Source: Polyrhizophydium stewartii | Lineage: Eukaryota; Chytridiomycota; Chytridiomycetes; Rhizophydiales | Reading direction: 5' to 3' | DNA: 16,992 nt | NCBI GenBank assembly: GCA_027604665.1 | Contig: JADGIZ010000281.1 | Span: forward strand, 1 to 16,992 | Part shown: positions 16,842 to 16,992 of the stretch, piece by piece | How positions within the stretch are numbered: position 1 is the first letter of the stretch | Layout of the letters: each line of letters opens with the position of its first letter | Notes under the pieces: model-generated | The model's input: only the letters and a program-made list of their open reading frames with translations | Database searches by the model: none | What the model was told of the DNA's origin: nothing | Translations under genes and position numbers: made by a program

Positions 16842-16992
16842 GTATCACTTGCGTATGCGGCACGGGCTGTGCACACGCGGGCTGTGGCAGATCAGCTTGG
16901 GGTGGCAAGCTGCGCTCATTGAAGAGCAAGAAACAAACGCGGCGCCGAGTGCCTATGTGGACTGGCTACGCCTCACTCGAGAAGAGCATTGG
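16840..16992 (+). CDS. Possible 5' end of a plus-strand gene, cut by the window edge
   Basis: An open frame of 51 codons from ATG 16840 to the last base includes a natural-looking stretch (ALIEEQETNAAPSAYVDWLRLT) and has no stop. All three minus-strand frames are closed over 16930-16992, which favours the plus strand. A second ATG at 16955, in another frame, would instead leave a 113-bp divergent promoter. I do not recognise the product. Confidence 0.3.
   Translation, partial: MYHLRMRHGLCTRGLWQISLGWQAALIEEQETNAAPSAYVDWLRLTREEHW

Noticed and set aside
1..16992. tRNA, rRNA, CRISPR array, transposon or prokaryotic defence system
   Set aside because: I saw no tRNA B-box-like sequence, no regularly spaced repeats, no terminal inverted repeats and no transposase; the genes are ordinary eukaryotic families.

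Overview
The window looks like nuclear DNA from a compact, GC-rich fungal genome, most likely a basidiomycete (Ustilaginomycotina or Malassezia-like is my guess; the sequence does not settle it). The evidence is eukaryotic gene families broken by many short introns (about 55-130 nt, one possibly 200 nt). These have GT(G/A)(C/A)G-type donors, a CTGAC/CTGAT/CTAAC branch site shortly before the acceptor, and small gaps between genes. I found no bacterial operon, mobile element, CRISPR array, tRNA or rRNA.

Layout from left to right: (1) positions 1-261 are non-coding as far as I can see, with a diverged 30-bp direct repeat. (2) 262-3371, minus: a TCERG1/CA150-type protein with two WW and six FF domains, two of whose introns appear to be GC-AG. 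(3) 3421-7671, minus: an insulysin/STE23-type M16 metalloprotease that I can splice completely (19 introns, 976 residues), with two micro-exons of 8 and 12 nt just after the zinc motif. (4) 7672-8152: a very GC-rich 481-bp gap, the longest in the window. (5) 8153-10827, minus: an intron-rich membrane-anchored protein of about 592 residues that I do not recognise. (6) 10974-11507, minus: an intronless free-methionine-(R)-sulfoxide reductase. (7) 11641-13281, plus: an intronless RUS/DUF647 membrane protein, divergent from (6) across 133 bp. (8) 13486-15805, plus: a protein with an N-terminal F-box and a long disordered remainder. (9) 15860-16339, minus: a secreted two-EF-hand protein resembling MCFD2. 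(10) About 16552-16841, minus: a small unrecognised gene, with the possible 5' end of a plus-strand gene running off the right edge.

The four leftmost protein genes are read in the same direction, but their products have unrelated jobs (RNA processing/elongation, peptide degradation, membrane function, antioxidant repair), so I see no dedicated pathway or gene cluster. The most interesting signals are in gene structure: clustered GC-AG introns, micro-exons, a frame-preserving intron, and a sharp contrast between a 19-intron gene and intronless neighbours. I do not see a new biological system here and say so plainly; the least explained genes are those at 8153-10827 and 16552-16841.
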